In this document: positions 61,547-64,000 of the stretch, piece after piece
Numbering within the stretch: the first letter of the stretch is position 1
Layout: every line of letters starts with the position of its first letter
Assembly: GCA_014773175.1 (NCBI GenBank)
Contig: VXCM01002828.1
Coordinates: 30,341 to 94,340, forward strand
Direction: 5' to 3'
DNA from: Lucifuga dentata
Taxonomy: Eukaryota > Chordata > Actinopteri > Ophidiiformes > Bythitidae
Length of the DNA: 64,000 nucleotides
Position numbers and translations under genes: made by a program
Notes under the pieces: model-generated
Told to the model about the DNA's origin: nothing
Database searches by the model: none
Seen by the model: the letters and a program-made list of their open reading frames with translations, nothing else

Positions 61547-61589
61547 AGCTTTATGTTGCCTGTAGGATGTTGCAGCAAGCTCACACCAA

Positions 61590-61662
61590 ACTCCTGTGGT
61601 GTATCATGGTAACGCATCCATTCTGTACATGGAAGTACCAGGTTCAAGTCCTGGCAGGAGTT
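61590..61662 (+). tRNA. tRNA-like gene or tRNA pseudogene, anticodon register TGT
   Basis: The 73 nt fold as a full cloverleaf. The acceptor is ACTCCTG with CAGGAGT (7 of 7). The D stem is GTGT with ACGC, one G-T pair. The anticodon stem is TCCAT with ATGGA (5 of 5). The T arm is CCAGG, loop TTCAAGT, CCTGG (5 of 5). The B box GGTTCAAGTCC fits the Pol III consensus, and an A-box-like TGGTGTATCATGG is present. TTTT follows one base after the end (61664). The stem places TGT at 34-36 (61624-61626, Thr), but position 33 is C instead of the near-universal T, so identity and function are doubtful. It could be a decayed tRNA gene or tRNA-derived sequence. Confidence 0.55.
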
Positions 61663-61663
61663 G

Positions 61664-61667
61664 TTTT
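61664..61667 (+). terminator. Pol III T-run terminator
   Basis: TTTT immediately after the tRNA-like cloverleaf. Confidence 0.45.
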
Positions 61668-62510
61668 ATTGTCTTGGCAACATTTCTGTTAGTTTACCAA
61701 ATTACAAATATGGCTTGAGGGATTTTTTTTTAACATGTTGTAGAAATAAAATTGTCCATTTAGAAAGTCATGATGCAGCAACAATACTTGCCAAACTAAC
61801 AAGCACATTCTGGATCATGGTTAAATATATACCTTGTGTAGAATGTAATGGTATAGTACCTTTTTGAGTGGCACGGTGTGATCTGTAAGAACCAATGCAG
61901 ATTGACTGAAGATTGACTCCATTATAAAGGATTAGCATATGTTGTTCACAAATCTCTTCACGGCTGCATCTCCCACGGCAATGTCAGTTAGCTACAAAAA
62001 CTTCAGCACTACTCAGGTGACAAAATGTAAACCGATCGGCCTGAGGGTGGCGCTATAATAAGAAATTCAAAATTTTTGCATATAACTTGGCCTATAACTT
62101 TTGAACCGCAAGTCCTAGAATCTAAATTCTTTTTACCTTTGATTGGAACTATACGCATCTATCCATAAAGGCCACACCCATTTATGCCTGACTAGATTTT
62201 CTGCCATTTTGAATTGTTTCTGAAACAGTTTTGTCCTCCTCCTCCAGTTTTGGCTCAATCATCACCAAAATTTACATATGACATGTTTGGACCAAACTGA
62301 AAAAAAGTATCATTTTATATTTTTTGATATTCTTTACTGTTTTGCTGCAATTGGCTGTCAAAGTTGTAGGTGTGGCTAATTTTACAACATCTGCTATAAA
62401 ATGTAGTATATCTCCTGAAGGAATTAATCTCAAGTAACCAGACTTGATGGACATGTTTGTTAAACACATTTTGGAAAAAACTGAGTCATCAAGCGATGGA
62501 AATTCTTTTT

Positions 62511-62635
62511 CCCTGGATCTATATGCATCCAATGGTATATTCCAAACTCTTCCCCCATGACTAGATTTTCTCNCCCTGGATCTATATGCATCCAATGGTA
62601 TATTCCAAACTCTTCCCCCATGACTAGATTTTCTC
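62511..62635. repeat. 62-bp identical copies around a single N (assembly artefact)
   Basis: 62511-62572 and 62574-62635 are identical, separated by the N at 62573. Confidence 0.9.
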
Positions 62636-62731
62636 CCATCTTCAATTGTTTCTGAAACCGTTTTTTCATATCTCCGCCTCCAATTTTGGCTCAATCATTA
62701 CCAAAATTTGCATGTGGCATGTCTGTCCCAA

Positions 62732-62856
62732 GTCGGAAAACAGTACCATTTCAGTTTTTTGATACTCTGAATCATTTTGCTGCAATTGGCTGANGTCGGA
62801 AAACAGTACCATTTCAGTTTTTTGATACTCTGAATCATTTTGCTGCAATTGGCTGA
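62732..62856. repeat. 62-bp identical copies around a single N (assembly artefact)
   Basis: 62732-62793 and 62795-62856 are identical, separated by the N at 62794. Confidence 0.9.
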
Positions 62857-63413
62857 GAAATTTGTAGGCGTAGCTAATTGTACAACATGTGGTATATCTT
62901 CTGAAGGAATTAGTCTACAGCAACCAAACTTGGTGGACATGTTCACTACAGACATCTGCATAAAATGAATCATAAATTGACCTGATGGGGGTGCTATAAC
63001 ACCCACAGTAAACTTTCATCAATAACTTCTACACCGTAAATCGTGGAATCAAAATTCTTTTTTCTCTGTATTCCTTGGGCTAAGACACACCTATCCATTT
63101 AAGCCACACCCCTTTCCATCTCGTAGCTTGTCCACCATTTTGAATTTTTTGCAAATTTTGGTTTAAGAATTTCTTCCTAAAACATTGTAAACACTACAGC
63201 GACTAAAACTTGACAGATTAGTTCAACATCTCACCCACTACTCAGGAAACAAAAATATGCGGATTGGCCTGAAGGTGGTGCTGCAACAAGCATGCTTACA
63301 TTTTAGTGCATACCTTACTATAGCCTTCCTAGACACTTAATTTAGTCTTACTATACAATTACTACAGTCTTATTATACAATTAATACAGTTTTACCATAC
63401 ACTTACTATAATC

Positions 63414-63477
63414 TTACTATAGTCTTACTATACACTTACTATAAGACTACACTAAGTGTATAGTAAGACTATAGTAA
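63414..63477. repeat. 25-bp-arm hairpin at the array switch point
   Basis: 63414-63438 and 63453-63477 are exact reverse complements around a 14-nt loop. Confidence 0.9.
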
Positions 63478-63561
63478 CTGTATAGTCTTACTTNACTATA
63501 CACTTACTATAAGACTACACTAAGTGTATAGTAAGACTATAGTAACTGTATAGTCTTACTT
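63427..63561. repeat. 67-bp identical copies around a single N (assembly artefact)
   Basis: 63427-63493 and 63495-63561 are identical, separated by the N at 63494. Here a real tandem copy is also possible because the locus is repetitive. Confidence 0.75.
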
Positions 63562-64000
63562 ACTTGTATAGTCTTACTATACTCTTACACTTACTATACT
63601 AAGACTATAGTAAGTGTATAAAAAGACTACAGTAAGTGTGTAGCAAGACTATAGTAAGTGTATAGTAAGACTACAGTAAGTGTAAAGTAACACTATAATA
63701 TAATGTATAATGAGGCTATAGTAAGTGTATAAACAGACTATAGTAAGTGTATAGAAAGACTATAGTAAGTGTATAGTAAGGCTATACTAAGTGTGTTAAA
63801 AGACTATAGTAAGTATATAGTAAGACTATAAGTGTATATTAAGATTATAGTAAATGTATAGTAAGGCTGTAGTAAGTGTGTAAAATAAAAAGATGATATT
63901 AAGTGTATAGTAAGACTAGTAAGTGTACAGGAAAACTATAGTAAGTGTGTAGTAAGACTATAGTAAGTGTATAGTAAAACGATACTAAGTGTATCATAAG

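Larger units (their letters stand above)
62000..63310. repeat. GGCGCTATAA-box repeat, block 2
   Basis: Boxes occur at about 62041 (GAGGGTGGCGCTATAATA), 62983 (GATGGGGGTGCTATAAC) and 63270 (AAGGTGGTGCTGCAAC). Between them the unit GACTAGATTTTCT, CAATTGTTTCTGAAAC, TTTTGGCTCAATCAT, TTTTGCTGCAATTGGCTG and TATCTYCTGAAGGAATTA runs twice. Two N artefacts inflate the block. It is cut off by the minisatellite that follows. Confidence 0.8.
63310..64000. repeat. ~22-bp minisatellite with orientation switch
   Basis: From about 63310 to 63440 units read TACTATAGTCTTACTATACA. From 63453 to the window end they read the complement, TAGTAAGTGTATAGTAAGAC, with many variants. The array continues past the window edge. 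Confidence 0.9.

Noticed and set aside
62272..62694. 140-codon minus-strand frame with a repeated peptide
   Set aside because: The repeat is created by the 62-bp N-flanking duplication, and the frame lies in an interspersed repeat.
63310..64000. Regular ~22-bp repeats resembling a CRISPR array
   Set aside because: No unique spacers, units are contiguous, and the genome is eukaryotic. It is a minisatellite.

Overview
This window looks like gene-poor, AT-rich nuclear DNA of a teleost fish, probably a percomorph. The evidence is dense (CA)n, (GA)n and (CT)n microsatellites, several types of cut-and-paste DNA transposon remnants, and interspersed repeats I recognise from many fish genomes (near 15.93, 21.86, 46.33 and 47.68 kb). 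No operons, bacterial-style genes or CRISPR arrays are present. No long open frame looks like a conserved protein, so most of the window is intergenic or intronic.

Layout. 1-14.9 kb holds a Tc1-like transposase N-terminal relic (1.5-1.8 kb), a hAT-type element with an 8-bp target duplication (2.94-4.18 kb), a 363-bp Tourist/Harbinger-like MITE (6.79-7.15 kb) and two adjacent non-autonomous DNA transposons (13.06-14.87 kb). 15-54 kb is mostly anonymous sequence with microsatellites. It contains a deleted Tc1-like element with both ends kept (33.52-33.88 kb), a possible Harbinger-like element (41.45-41.94 kb), dispersed teleost repeats, several perfect hairpins (39.65, 49.70, 53.00 kb) and two weak single-exon candidates (21.13 and 26.68 kb).

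The last 10 kb is the richest part. It holds a broken THAP zinc-finger exon with a good splice donor (55.12-55.41 kb), near a TTAA-flanked sequence that may be a transposon end. Two blocks of a repeat built on the box GGCGCTATAA follow (56.5-57.35 and 62.0-63.3 kb). Between them lies a plus-strand series of consensus splice sites ending in AATAAA (58.1-61.2 kb), the best candidate for an undescribed spliced noncoding RNA gene. It overlaps a ~508-bp tandem duplication and two blocks of a ~20-bp minisatellite. At 61.59-61.66 kb there is a 73-nt tRNA-like cloverleaf with A/B boxes and a downstream T-run. The window ends in a ~22-bp minisatellite whose orientation flips at a 25-bp-arm hairpin.

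Assembly caution. There are 21 single-base Ns. Thirteen sit in or beside homopolymers or simple repeats. Seven separate two identical 61-67-bp copies, the signature of unmerged contig overlaps, and one sits at the tip of a fold-back. Those seven duplications should not be read as biology.
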